Shown: piece by piece, positions 48,401 to 60,250 of the stretch | Position numbering within the stretch: the stretch's first letter is position 1 | Layout of the letters: every line of letters begins with the position of its first letter | Origin: Motacilla alba alba | Taxonomy: Eukaryota > Chordata > Aves > Passeriformes > Motacillidae | DNA: 64,000 nt | NCBI RefSeq assembly: GCF_015832195.1 | Contig: NC_052045.1 | Coordinates: 1,984,001-2,048,000 of the forward strand | Reading direction: 5' to 3' | Notes under the pieces: generated by a model | The model's input: the letters and a program-made list of their open reading frames with translations, nothing else | The model's database searches: none | Told to the model about the DNA's origin: nothing | Made by a program: the position numbers and the translations under genes

Positions 48401-50465
48401 TAGCTGCAAACTTCTCAGACAGAGGCCATTCAGCCTGTACAATTTCTAAGGTTTTGATCTTTAAAAATCCCTCCTCACATGCTGCCAAAATACCAGACAC
48501 AACCAAAATGGGTTTTATGAACCGTTTTTGGTTCTAACTTAGAATATAGGGGTTCATTAAGAGGGCCAAACCTGTCACCTACAAGTGCTGAGGTGTGCCT
48601 AGCACAACGTACCCCAAACCCACCAAATGTTCAAATTACAAAAACTCTAGGAAGATAAATGTGTTTCAAGTCTCTGAAGGGAATATAGATGACAAAATGA
48701 AGATGTGGATTAATGCTGCTGTGCTGATGCTTGTACCAACACCAGTTTGTGAAAAATCCTTTCAAGTCATTATTGAATAGAGACATTGTCAACAACAGAT
48801 ATCCTGAACTTTGGAAAAGGTCACAGTATCTCCCCACCTCCAGTGTTTGGTTGAACAGGTATTCTGTGTGAAGGTGCTGCCTGTCCCTCCCTCCTTCCAC
48901 ACACACAGCCAGGTGTCAGTGGCCTGGCCCCTCACCCTGGTATTGCTGGGCTTTGTTCAGACAGACCCAAGTGGAAATGCAGCCCCTGAGCAAAGCTCTT
49001 GGCAGAAATCTCCAGTTAGAAAAGCTGCTTTACACAAAGTGGGAAATGCTCAGGAGGAAATTCCCCTAAAACGTTCACATGCTGAAGTATTTAGTTTAAT
49101 TGTCAGAAACCAAATTAATCACTGTCTGTACTGTTCCCAGGCTGACTTCTGTGTCCCACACTGAGCAGGACTGCCTGTGTTGCTCGCTTGCTCTTCAGCA
49201 GCTCCTCTGACCAGGTTCTCCTTATCTCTCTCCACAGACCATCAGTGCTCTTCAGTATAAAGAATGTTTTCTTCCTCCTGTGTCCAGCTAGATTCCTGAC
49301 TGTCATCATTCATGGGAGGTAAGGCAATCTTTCTTTGAGTTTTTGAAGTGAAAACCTTTCTTCTGGTTCAGAGACGAGCAATCCCTCACCTGTTTTATCT
49401 TCCCTGGTGAAAATCCACTGCCTTTTCCCTCCCTCACTCTCTGATGAGCTGCTGTGGCCTTTTGGGAGCCTTTGGCCTTTTTTTGGGAGCCTTTTGTCTC
49501 CCTGGTGTGTGGCAGGGATGAGCTGTCCCCCACGGGCAGTGCTCAGAGCTTTGGGGTGCTGCTGTTAAATTGTTTTTTCCTGCTGACTCCCTTCAGCAGC
49601 TAGATGTCTCTCTTTCCTCCCTTTTTAAGGGATAACACGAGGGGTGCTGCTTTGCCTTTGGAAAAGACTTGTTGCCCTCCATCATTTGGCCATTTTAGAG
49701 CGAATTTAAGGGCTGGATTTTGCTGTAAATCTGTAACTCAGTGAGGATGTGGCTTGGTTTTGCACGTAGCTCTTTCAGATCATTGATTGTTTCCCTCTAT
49801 TAATCTGTTGGGGCCTGAGGCTGCCCTGGGTTTTTTGCTTTTCCTGTCCCTCTGCTTCCCAGGCAGGATTGTAGATCCAGACACTCTCTGCCTGTGGCAT
49901 TCTTCTTTTCCCTTCATCACAGCTCTTTCCCACTTCTGTCAGCGTTTGCATTTTGTGATCTGTTTGGAGCCAGAGATGCTATGGTGCAAGAGCCAAAATC
50001 TGGGGTGGGAGAGATGGGTTTTGTGTGTGCTGTTCTGGAGAGCAGTTCCTCTTGCATGAGCCACTGTGTGCTCTGCAGGGCAGTAAATGATGCTGGGTTC
50101 AGTGAGCCCCAGCAGAAGGTTTGAAATCTGGGGAGACCCTGGGTTTGGTTTTTTTTTGTTGTTGTTTATTTGGGGTTTTTTTTGTTTGTTTTTTTGTTTT
50201 GCTTATGGTCAAAATTTGGGGGGTTTTATTCAAAAGATCTTCCTATTTGTAAATGCATTTTCTTGCATTTCTTGTGTTACTTTTTTTTTTTTTTTTGCTG
50301 GTCCTCAGATTCTTCAGCTTGTGGAATCACTGAGAGAAGCCAAAGGAAAGGTTCTTTCTTGTTTTCATTCATTCTATAGTGAAAATAATGTGGTTCCACT
50401 CATGTCTTTCTCTAAGCTGTTAACACCAAGGCTAAAACAGCTGCAGCTACTCCAGCCCAGACAGT
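45481..50465. other. Unique non-coding DNA
   Basis: No gene supported. It holds a short direct repeat with a hairpin (GAAATCTCTGTC twice near 47278-47311), a T/G patch at 50148-50200 and a poly-T run at 50281-50297. Plus-strand frames such as 48811-49164 and 50087-50491 have no recognised domain, and the latter is driven by the T-rich tracts. Confidence 0.6.
50148..50297 (+). repeat. T/G-rich low complexity plus poly-T
   Basis: T-runs with G interruptions to about 50205, then mixed T-rich sequence, ending in about 17 T residues at 50281-50297. Confidence 0.8.
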
Positions 50466-50880
50466 CGATGTACACACATATATGTATATAACATACTTCA
50501 TATACAGGAAAATATAAATTATATATATATAATAGCATATTTTATCTGATGCTTTGATGTATTTATATTGTTGCATTTTATAATTGCATGTAACATAAAG
50601 TATGGAATATAGAACCTCGTTATATGTTTATATATTCATTTTTATGTTTATATATTTATACTCTTTTATATTTATATGAAATATGTGCCAATATAATTTA
50701 GGTACATTGTTGACATTAATATATATGTATATATATTATATGTATATTATAATATACATATATATGCCCATATATTAATATAATAATATATATAATATAT
50801 ATTATATTATATATAATTATATATATAATATTAATATAATAATATATAATAATATATATATAAGGTATATTTATATTTAC
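50466..50880. repeat. AT-rich tract with cruciform-capable palindromes
   Basis: Four hundred bases are almost purely A and T, with alternating TA from about 50717 to 50868. A perfect 26 bp palindrome lies at 50737-50762 (arms TATATGTATATTA and its complement). Several shorter TA palindromes follow. The tract could extrude cruciforms and is likely to vary in length. It produces a Tyr/Ile-rich spurious frame on the minus strand. Confidence 0.93.
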
Positions 50881-51484
50881 AAGAATTGTATGGAGTGAAA
50901 TTTCAGTGTAAGTGTATGGTGCTATTTTGCACCTTTGCAAATGGAATTCCACCCATGTATTTATTCATTAAGCTTTTCTGAAGACTTCTGAGTATGTTGT
51001 ACCTCAGCAAAAGAAAGAAGAATAGACGCAGCATTCCTGGATGTTGGAGTTATTGGTTTGGCCCAGGAGCTCAGGTTTGTGACTCCATTTTTATCCTGCC
51101 TGGAGTTATGTGTGTGTGGGCAGGTGGGTGCCAAATATTCTGTATAAAGCCAGCTGCACTTGTCCCACCTTTATGGTCATTTTTGGAGGAAGTTTTTGGC
51201 CCTTCATTTTTGTCGTTTAGCAAATAATGTTGGATTAGTCTAAAGAAGAGTGTTCTAAACAAGTTCCTCGTGCACAGGAGGAAGTTGGTGGGTGTTTGTA
51301 AGGAGGTACCAGAATTATTGAGGTGTAATTCATGGAGAGCACTGTCCCCTTCAGCTGGAGTTGCTGGGAATGCATTTCTGGGCTGGAATTTGGGCTCCCA
51401 GCACTGCTGCTGTTTGCATGCTGGGCAGCCAACCTTTGCACCTCTGAAAATACCACCCCAGTCTCTTCTGCCTGCTCTGCTGCA
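50881..51484. other. Unique non-coding DNA
   Basis: No gene or repeat recognised. Overlapping short frames on both strands are of chance length. Confidence 0.6.
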
Positions 51485-51850
51485 ACCTACAATAATAACC
51501 CATTAATCAAGTGTCACCCTGCCTAATACAGAGGAGCTCTTTTTTTATTGCCTTCATTTATAATAATTTAGTTTATACTTTACAATGTTATTGATTTTAT
51601 GAAATGGCTCATTACATCTACACAAAGCTAAATCATTCAATTAGATGCTTTAAATTAAGTCATATAAATTTCTTACTAGATTTACTGTTGGATTGAATTG
51701 GAAATCAAGCCCTAAGAAATTATTTTTCAAATTGTTATTGGGAAGACATTCTTACTTATGTTATAGACTAGCAAAAGAATATGAATTACTTAGCAAGATT
51801 TCTTTAATTATTAAAACCTAAATCCCCTTTTGTAAATGGCTGGGTGGCAT
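51485..51850. other. Candidate conserved non-coding element (AT-rich)
   Basis: AT-rich but not repetitive, with many homeodomain-like words (CCCATTAATCAAG, ATTATTGATTTTATG, TTCAATTAGATGC, TTTAATTATTAAAACC). It differs from the simple TA tract upstream in having no periodicity. Function is an inference from motif density. Confidence 0.27.
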
Positions 51851-53519
51851 AAGCAGCGAGAAGTTTGCTTGACTTCCTCTGCATGAACTGGGCAGGGGAA
51901 AATTCCATCAGAAGGGATTTTCTGGAGGTTCAGCTAAGTGAAAAACCCCATTATTCTGGAGAAAGGTCCATCAGTCAGCTCTTTTCACCATGGCTATGCA
52001 GAGAGACAGAAAAAACAGGGCAGAAGGGGCAGTGGAAGACCTTGGCCTCCTCCTGCCTTCTGTGCTGTCCCATGAAGAAAAGGTGAAAGTTTTTCACAAT
52101 TTCAGCTGGAAGAAATCAGTCAAATAAAACAAAAACCTCTGCAAACATGGAAGCCATTCATGAATGAGCCCAGTGCTTTTAAACATGAAGGTATTCCAGC
52201 TTTTCTCCTTCTATCTGGTGATGCTGTGTGGAGGTTTTTATAATATATTCAACTAAGAAAATTAAACATTTTTTTCACTCCTTTAAACTGAAATGAGGGG
52301 GAATAGAGGCAGAGCAGAGGGAAGTCAGCTCTGAAATGCCTGGGTGGGTTTGGAGTGCTGTTCATATCTCTGTGCTGACACAGTGCTTTTCAGCAAAGGA
52401 GTTGTCAGTTTAGCAGCGGAGATGAGAACACATTGTAGTCACAAAATAAACCTCAATAACCAAAGCAATAATTATTTGTAATTCAAAATTTGTTTCTCTT
52501 TTATTCAAACTTGTCAAAGTTTTGTTTGTTTTTTTTTTTTTTTCCAAAGGGAATTCACTTTAAAAGTGGGTTAAAAATCCTTAAATCATGGTTTGACTTT
52601 CTGCTCTTCCTCAGCTTCTCTTCATCAGAAATGACAGGCTTGCCAACTTGAATTTTTTTGAATAATTAAAAGGCTCAAATATATGGTTACCATCTGCTGG
52701 ACAGTCAGGATTTGTAGCTTTAAAAACTCATAATTAGGTGCACTGAACTCTTCAAAATATTCCAGTGGTTTTCTGTCTTTGGCAACAAAAGCAGTTAGAA
52801 AGGAATCAATTTATTCTTCACAGAAATTGTATTTGTGTGAACATGGAGTTTCTAGGGGATATTTTTATTTCTTAATGCATAGTAATTAGACCTTTTTCAC
52901 TTAGCCTTGATTTTTAATTGTTTCCAGTGTTAGATATAATATGTTTACTGAGGAATTGCTTCATTTCATTGTCTTACATTATAAATTAACAGGTTCCATG
53001 TTTGCTGCTCTGTGTTTGTTCACCATTGCCTAGATGCCCTAGAAAAAACATTTTTTTCTTTTTTGACCTTTTTTTGGTGAGCGTGTGTGTCTTGTATAAT
53101 CCTTAGCAAGCCTTTCCACTGTGTCACCTTAGAAGCAACTGTTGAATCTCTAATCACGTTTCTGAATTAAAGACAAGACGCTGTGGGTTTTTTTTTTAAA
53201 TGATGTTAAAGATTCCCCCCTTCAGTGCTTTTCTTCACAGTGTGATGTCCCATCACCAGAGCTTGACCCATCCCTGCTGCCTGTGGTGCAGTTCTCCTCA
53301 GCCTGTCAGTTCAGAGCACACAAGACCTTAAACTTGAGACAAGTCTTGCAGACCTGTCCCCTGGTGTTGTCACATCAACTTTGGGACAGTCACAGCACTG
53401 CCCTTGCTAGGACAGAGCTCCTGGGCTGGGGGGGTCAGCACAAGCACTGGGGATGGGCTCTGCAGCTCCTCAGGTTTGGCTGAAATGGAGCAGCACCACT
53501 TCTCCTCCCTGCTGGGGCT
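51851..53519. other. Unique non-coding DNA
   Basis: No gene. A poly-T run at about 52530-52545 and T-rich patches near 53048 and 53190 are the only repeats. A GC-richer stretch precedes the LTR. Confidence 0.6.
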
Positions 53520-53525
53520 GCCTGG
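53520..53525. repeat. Target site duplication, left copy
   Basis: GCCTGG directly precedes the LTR and is repeated exactly after it at 53922-53927. Confidence 0.85.
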
Positions 53526-53921
53526 TGTTGTGTTTTCGGGGTGCCCTGACGTTGGAAGGAAATGATGAATCTGACTCCATGTTCTTAGAAGGCTAATTTA
53601 TTATTTTATTATCTATATTATATTAAAGAATACTATACTAAACTATACTAAAGAATAGAGAAAGGATACAGACAGAAGGCTAAAAGATAATAATGAAAAC
53701 TCGTGACTCTCTCTTCAGAGTCTGACACAGCTTGGGTGTCATTGGCCAATGAGTGAAAACAATTCACATGTGGGATAAACAATCTCCAACCACATTCCAA
53801 AGCAGCAAAACACAGGAGAAGAAAATGAGATAATATTGTTTTCCTTTTCCTCTGAGACCTCTCTGCTTCCCAGGAGAGAAATCCTGGGCAAGGAGATTTT
53901 TCAGAAAATGTGATGGTGACA
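53526..53921 (-). mobile_element. Solo LTR of an endogenous retrovirus (ERVK/ERV2-like)
   Basis: The 396 bp block begins TGTTGTG and ends GGTGACA, the TG...CA ends of retroviral LTRs. It is bounded by an exact 6 bp target duplication, GCCTGG, at 53520-53525 and 53922-53927. Read on the minus strand, a CCAAT motif lies mid-element. AATAAA signals follow near the 3' end (complement of TTTATT at 53597 and 53605), with a short U5-like end. That order sets the orientation as minus. A 6 bp duplication is typical of the alpha/beta-retrovirus-like (ERVK) class. No internal gag, pol or env and no second LTR are present, so this is a solo LTR formed by LTR-LTR recombination. The intact duplication and clean ends suggest it is fairly young. 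Confidence 0.87.
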
Positions 53922-53927
53922 GCCTGG
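53922..53927. repeat. Target site duplication, right copy
   Basis: GCCTGG directly follows the LTR end and matches the left copy at 53520-53525. Confidence 0.85.
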
Positions 53928-54319
53928 GCATTGCCAGGGGGCTCTGGGGACTCTGAAAGGATGCTCAGCTCTGCTGTGCCAAAGTGGGAACCTCGTGGGG
54001 GACACAAAATGGGCTCACACTGGCTGGAAATGGCTTGGACAGCAATCTCAGTGAAAGCTGTCAGCATCCCAGGCAGTGGAGAAAGGGAATTGGGTAAAGG
54101 GATTAGTGAGAGAAGGGAGGAGATCCGAGTCACCTGTTTGGTGTTGTTTGTTAGTAGCTCACTTCTTGTGCATTGTCTGGTTTATCTCATCCCACCCTGC
54201 ACTGCAGGGAAAGGGATAAAGCTCTTTGGATTCTTTTGCAGCTTTTCATGGGAGGTTTTGACTGGTTCAACCCCAAACTCTCTGCTATCAATTAAATTAG
54301 AAATATCTCACATTTCACT
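53928..54319. other. Unique DNA between the LTR and the SINE
   Basis: About 390 bp without a recognised feature. A plus-strand frame running 53910-54413 crosses from the LTR into the SINE and is a chance frame. Confidence 0.6.
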
Positions 54320-54457
54320 GGCCACATCTGCTCACCCGGTTAGAGCATGGGGCTGGCAGCAGGGTTTGTGGGTTCCATCCTGCATGCACCATTCACTGAA
54401 GACTAAGACTTGACCCTCGTGGGTCCCTTCCAGCTCAGAATACCCTGTGATCATGAT
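54320..54457 (+). mobile_element. tRNA-headed SINE with CR1-like tail (TguSINE1-type)
   Basis: The head contains CTCACCCGGTTAGAGCATGG, which fits a tRNA A box. About 27 bp later comes GGGTTCCATCC, a B box with one or two changes from GGTTCRANNCC. The tail contains GGGTCCCTTCCAGCTCAGAA and a degenerate CCTGTGATCATGAT end, resembling the CR1 3' end that recruits CR1 reverse transcriptase. The same architecture is known for TguSINE1, a zebra finch SINE with a tRNA-Ile-like head. The head is too changed at the acceptor stem to be a working tRNA gene. Family assignment is from memory of the architecture. Confidence 0.8.
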
Positions 54458-56016
54458 AAATTGCTACTCTGAATTAATCCTTGTTCTGCTAATATTTGTT
54501 GTTTCAGAGATTTAATCTGGGTCTCCCAAGACCCATCTTGAGATTCTTTACCAGCAGGACAGTTAGCAGCTTTTCTCTCTGTGTTCCACACCGAATTTGG
54601 AATTATTTATTCCAAAAGCAGTGATTGTAAACCAAGAAACTTTTACTCAGAATAACCTAGGAACTTTTGGGGAGTGTTGCCAGCCAGGCAATGGCAGAGG
54701 ACAGCCTAACTGAACTGCCCACTGAGATGGAGGCTTCCATCCCTTCATTCCCAGAGCTCTGAGAAATTTGCAGCGTATGAAATCCTCCTTTTCCCCCTCC
54801 CTCCACATGCCCTTTCCTCTTTGATGCAATTGAAAAGGAGATTTCTGATGCTATGTTGTACATAACATTTGCTTGTTTCTCAAAAAAAAAAAAAAAATCA
54901 ACCCAGCTATGAGTGGTAGAGAAGAATGAAAAACATTTAAGTAGCAAATAAATCACATAGAAAATAAGTAGTTTTGGAACACTGCATTTCATTTGCCTGT
55001 GGGGCATTAATGCCAATCCTAGAGGACACAACAGAAAGAATAAAATTGAGTTAAATAAAACCAGAGTTTAGCCTTACAAACTCACCAGCAGCCATCAGTG
55101 CCAGGCATTAATTTCTTTCCTGCTGGCAGCAGGAAGGTGGGTGAGACAACACTGTCAGTTGCACAAATTAAGTCACTGTGGCAGAAACACAACACAAATA
55201 AATAGGAAAAAGAAAACAACAATGCAAAGGAAAACAGAGTGTTGTTGCTGCATAAACCTTCTTCCAAGCTGGAGGCACAAAAAAAGGAAATTTAATGACT
55301 TGGTGCATGACATCTTGTAGCCTGACAAGCCCTTTCAGAACAGAAAAAGAGAGTGAGATGCCAGGAGAGGTCTTGCAGCACATTCTGATAGAGAAAAGGG
55401 GCTTGGAGGCAGCAGAATCTCCTTCTCAGTAGGCTGAGAAATAGAACAACTCAGCTGTGCTGAACCCTGAAAGCTGATGGAAACCCTAATCAGGATTAAG
55501 CTGAAAGAGAGGACAGATAGGTGATAAGAATACACGGGGGTTTTAAATCACTGCCATTTTACTGCCATGATATTTCAGGCCAGATTTCCAGTGCTCATTT
55601 TCATAAATAAAAGAAAAACATAAAATCCAATTTTAACACAAAGATCTAGATGTTCCTAACAACATAGAGGCTGATTTTTCCTTTTTATCAGATTATAAAT
55701 TTATTGTAAGGAAATTACATTTTTCATTATTTTTATTTATAAATATTTATATACATAGCTATCATATTTAAGCTTGTTTTTAAAATAGCTTTAGCACTTT
55801 TTACACATGATCCAGGTTCTTTGTTGTATTCCCAACTCCACTGTTTGCAGAGAATTCAGAATGCTGCAAACACAAATCGAGCATAGAAAAAATGTCAAAG
55901 AAAAGGGATTGAGTAAATGTCCCACGTGCTTCTTGCAGAAACTTACTGAGAAATTACTGTGGAATTCTGGCAATAATTTGGAAGTTCACCCTTCTATGTT
56001 GTTCATTATCTCCGAA

Positions 56017-56685
56017 CTAATTCAGTGTGGCTAAAATGATTTGGAAGTGATGCGTGGAATGACTTGGTTGCTTGCAAACTAAAACTGTGCTTGGGCAGTC
56101 CAGGCTGCTGCTCCTCCTGCTGCAGCCCAGGCAGGAGCCCTGCGTGCTGCCCCATCCGTGCCCAGCTGTGGAACAGGGAGAAGAGGCAACTCCCTGATGG
56201 TTCAGCTCATCCCATCCTTCTGCTCCCATCCCCAGCCAGCTCCAGGCAGCATGGCAGTGATTAGTTATTGCCTTTTCTGCATAAATCTCTGGGTTTGGGC
56301 TGCATTTAGGGCAGGGCAGGCAGTGAGAGCTGAGGGTGTGAGGGATTGTCAGAGGGGTGGGATGGCTGGGGAGCAGTGAGAAGGGCAGCTGTGTCCGTGT
56401 GGCTGCTGGGATCGCGGTAATTTCACAGCTCCTCCTTTCCGCTTGATGCGTTAAAGTTTTCCCAGCTGATGATACAAGAACTTGAGCAAGGGGGCTGTCA
56501 AAAATTCTGATTTCCAGCGTAAGCTCAAACTGTGAGGCAAGGTAAGAGAGCAGACCCCCCTTTTGTCCTGGCTGAGCTGGTGCTGCGGCAGCGCTCGCTG
56601 CCAGGTGCTGGAGGTGATCCTGCTGCTCTGGATGTGTAAGGGCATCATCCTGTTCCTGCTTCCCTGTCAGCTCTGCAAGCCCCAT
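56017..56685 (-). other. Open frame of 222 codons, coding status unsupported
   Basis: This is the longest frame in the window not explained by a tandem repeat or CR1. Its start region is rich in Gln and Ala, and the middle and end are rich in Ser, Pro, Cys and His, with no domain, signal peptide or membrane segment that I recognise. It sits in a locally GC-rich block, where stops are rarer. No promoter, splice sites or poly-A signal in a convincing position are visible. A chance frame is most likely. Confidence 0.12.
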
Positions 56686-59267
56686 CTACTCAGCACGCAG
56701 CCCCGAAGTCTGAGAGGTCAGGAGGTGTTCCTAGATGAAAAAGGTCATTATTTGATAATGCCACTTGGTTGCTGACATCCCAAGTTTGTATTTATAGCCG
56801 TGCTTTCTTTAGAAAGTGTTCTTGTCCTATGGGTCTAGCTGAAGACAGTAAAAGCTCCTGCTTTGAGGATTCCATATATTAACAGATTAAATTGTTCAGC
56901 TCGTTAATTTTATTGTAAGACTGGCAAATCATTTTTCCAGCAGCTCAGAGTAAGATTTAATTCTTACACGTTTAACAATTGGTTCTGGGGAATGTTTTTC
57001 ATCCTATCCCCAGGAAAGACATTTCTCTATCACCCTAAATGCAGCAAGAATTCAAGCTCCAAAATAAGAGAAAGGAGCTAGAGTATATTTTTTAGCTTGG
57101 CACCTAATGCTCCTGGAATTCCCAAACAAATATGTGTGGGACTATGAAGTTTTATCTCTCACTGAGCCTTGAGAACGCTCAGGTTTACAATTCAGTGCTT
57201 CCATAGTTATCACATTTGCTTTTGAGTTCATCTAAGAGGAAGCTCTGCTGCTGCAGAGGCTGATGGAGGAGTGGCTTGGCCAAGCTGCCCAGGGGAGCTT
57301 TGAGAAGTTGCAAAAGGAGAAGGGGAGGAAGGAACCTGCAGTGGAAATGGATCTCAGAAATGGGAATGTGATTCCTGTTAGCTTGGACAGTTGTTTGATG
57401 GGCAGGTCCAAACTCTTTGACAGGAAATATTATTCTAACAAATGCTTTCTTTAAATTTTAATTTTTTTTAAATGATCCACTACATTGGGTTTTCTTGTCA
57501 TTTAAGATATTAAAGGAGGTAATTTAGCCATAATTTGCTTCAATGAAGGAAGAATACTCTTTTAACTTGTCATACAGTAAAAAGTAAATAAGTATTTCAT
57601 TTTCAAGCTGCCTTTTTTCCTCTAGTTTGTCTCATTTGAAGTTGAAGATGTATTGGCTTCTCTTCTATAGCTGGATAGGAAGAACATGCTGAACAAGAGT
57701 CATTGGACAGAAAAAATAGGTTCTCACTTGACCACATGTATTTTGAGTTACTTGAGATATAAATTTGAACAGTTGATATTTATTTATGAGAACTTGAACT
57801 CTATTCCAACTGCCTTTTTTAGGCCCTGATATTCAAGTTTGTATTGGTTGTCACTGATGCATGGACAATCAGGGACTTCATCAATTGAGCAGAGAAGCCA
57901 AATTCTATGAATCAAATATTTATATGCATGTACATGTATTATAAGGTTATTTGGAATTAAGAAAATAATGAATAATTTGGAGTGATTAGTTATTCATGTT
58001 GTACCAGAATAGAGAAAATAAGGATGTAAGATCACTTCAACATTTTTTCAGTAATTTTTAAAATCTGTCATGACAAATTTCAGGGAAAGAATCCAGATGT
58101 TTTAGTGTATATTTAAATTAAATTGTGAAATATATCAACCTAGACATGTGCATAAAAGCTGTAATTATGACTTGCTGGTAAGAAAGTTACCTTCCTTTCT
58201 TTAATATGAAATAATGACAAATTTCAACAGCAAGCAAATTTATAAGAGTAAGAATTCAATTAAGCTAGTTCTTAGCTTAATCTTTCCCCTTAATCAATGC
58301 TTTTGGGTTAGTAATTGCCAATTGGAAAATTGGAAAATTAATTAAAAACCGTTGTCTGATATTGAAATGGCAGTGATGTATGGAAAAAAAAGGAAATATA
58401 TTCACTATGCTACATTTTCCTTTTACATGTTAAAGAAAAGGGGCAGATATTGGTCTTTGAGAAGCTGCAAGAGGTTCTCGAGTACAAGGTTAAATCTGGT
58501 ACAAATGCACTGGAACAGAAAAAGGCATTTCTTGCCAGTGTGTGACAGCTCCACGAACAAATTTGTGAGGAATGCAGACAGGACCACTGGGGTTTCCCTC
58601 CTCTCACATCAGCCAAGAAGTTCTGCCAAGAATCTTGTTTGTTACACGCAGATGAGAAGTCCAGGATTCTGATCATCATTTGTGCTGATAATTAACAAGT
58701 TTAAAGCCTGCAGGAAGTGAGTGGTTCTCTCCCTATCAGGACATAATTTGTTTTGGCAAATCACTCTCCCACATTTCGAATGACAGCGCTGAAGTGTGGT
58801 GAGGCATCAATCTCGTTTGAGAATATGGGAAAAAAGAGAAGAAAAGCCATGTGAATATAGTTTTTGGAAACACTTGCTAACCCCACTGGAAGAGCAACAT
58901 CCAAACCAACTGCTCCAGTATTACCCAAGAAATGTGGGTACCAAACACAGTGAGTGGTAGCAAACAATTTTTACATTTGCTTCACCTGCAAAATTCTTCA
59001 GGTTTATATGAAAATCCTTGGAAATTTAGGATTCATTCTAACTAATCTAAACGTGAATCCACTTTTTGAGTGACCACAGGTTTAAATTGTGGGCAGGGTG
59101 AAAGGCATCCTCTGGTTCTCAAATAAAGGGAGTGAATTAATTTGAGGGTGACCAAAACCCTGTGAATGTGTTGAAGGTTTGGATATAGGGCTGGTAGCTC
59201 AATTTTTGTCTTTTTCTGCTCTTTCCTAACAAGAAGGAGGATGAGTTTGTGCAGCTCACTTTGAAGA

Positions 59268-59285
59268 GTGTGTGTGTGTGTGTGT
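59268..59285 (+). repeat. TG dinucleotide microsatellite (9 units)
   Basis: Eighteen bases of perfect alternating G and T. Confidence 0.95.
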
Positions 59286-59739
59286 CTAAAATATGGATGA
59301 ACAAGCAGCATTCCTGAGTTTTCAATCAGCATGAAGCAGTGCATAATTAGTTTTCTGCAGTTATTGCTATGACCTTCCTCAAATCTTGGCTCCGTAATCA
59401 TAAAAACTTGGTCTTTAGCATTTGTTTGTCAGCCCCACTTTAAATGTCTTCCTCTGCTCTTTATTTATATCACTAATGCTTGGAAAAGGGTACCACAAGG
59501 AACTTTGCATGATAATTAATTTCACTGAGTGTGGTCAAGAGGTAAGGTTGTAGGTTTTAGCAGAACTGTCTGAAACAATATTCCCAGGGAGCTGCAAGGG
59601 CTCCAGCTCCCAGAAATCTGGAATAATAAATGGCAGCCTGCCTTTCCCAAGGGCATTTTAGGAATATTTAGCCTGTGAATGCATATGGAAACTACAGTGG
59701 ACTGCAAAGAGTCCTGAATTGTACTCAGCATTATTGAAA

Positions 59740-60250
59740 CTGAAAGGCGGCGAGGAGGTGGAGAAGTGAATGGGCTCCTAGAGGCTTTTTTATAGATTAT
59801 GGGGGGAGGATGTGTTATAATAAAAGGTAATAAGAGCTTTCCTGACTCCGACAGACTCTACCTTCAACTAACCTACAGCTATCAGGAGTCAGTAATCCAT
59901 GTTGGATAAAGAGACTTTGAGGAGCAATTTTATTCTATTGCAATGCACCAGTTTGCACAATGGGTTTGCTCGCTTTTCGCAGGCAGCCTTCCTGAGGGAC
60001 AATATTTCTGAAGCTCCACAAAGCGCTTTTTCTGTTTTCATTCCACAGTCCTTTAATTGGATGAATGGGCTGCAGGGGCCTGGAAGTTGGACTGAGTAAA
60101 ATTTGCACTCTTTGAAACGGCAGCCAAACAAAACATGTCGAGCAGTTTCGCATGACGCCGGGATAAAGCGAGCATAAAAGGGAAGCCTATTTAAAGAACA
60201 GAGCATTAATGTTTTAGTGGTGTTCACTTCAGGTCGGTACATTTTACATG
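59740..60250. promoter_or_regulatory. Candidate enhancer or promoter element (CpG-bearing)
   Basis: More than ten CpGs occur within about 500 bp (for example GGCGGCGAGG, GCTCGCTTTTCGCAGG, AAGCGC, TTTCGCATGACGCCGGG, AAGCGAGC, GTCGG), whereas the flanks are CpG-poor. TATA-like CATAAAAGGG lies at about 60173-60182 and ATAATAAAAGG at about 59816-59826. ATTA cores and an exact AAGCGCTT palindrome are also present. No open frame or repeat explains the block. It is the strongest regulatory-looking block in the window, but transcription and conservation are untested. Confidence 0.35.

Larger units (their letters stand above)
54458..59739. other. Unique non-coding DNA
   Basis: No gene is supported. 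A GC-richer block at 56080-56680 gives a 222-codon minus-strand frame (56017-56685) with no recognisable domain. Two minor repeats are a poly-A run at about 54882-54897 and a TG repeat at 59268-59285. The stretch 57450-58350 is AT-rich and quiet. Confidence 0.6.

Noticed and set aside
53648..54133. 161-codon minus-strand gene
   Set aside because: The frame lies largely in the solo LTR and its flank; LTRs are non-coding.
54340..54382. Functional tRNA gene
   Set aside because: A and B boxes are present but the acceptor stem does not pair, the B box is changed, and the sequence runs on into a CR1-like tail, so it is a SINE.
57239..57320. CR1 fragment around AAGCTGCCCAGGGGAG
   Set aside because: One phrase matches the CR1 GGCTGCCCAGGGAG word, but the flanks do not follow CR1 order.
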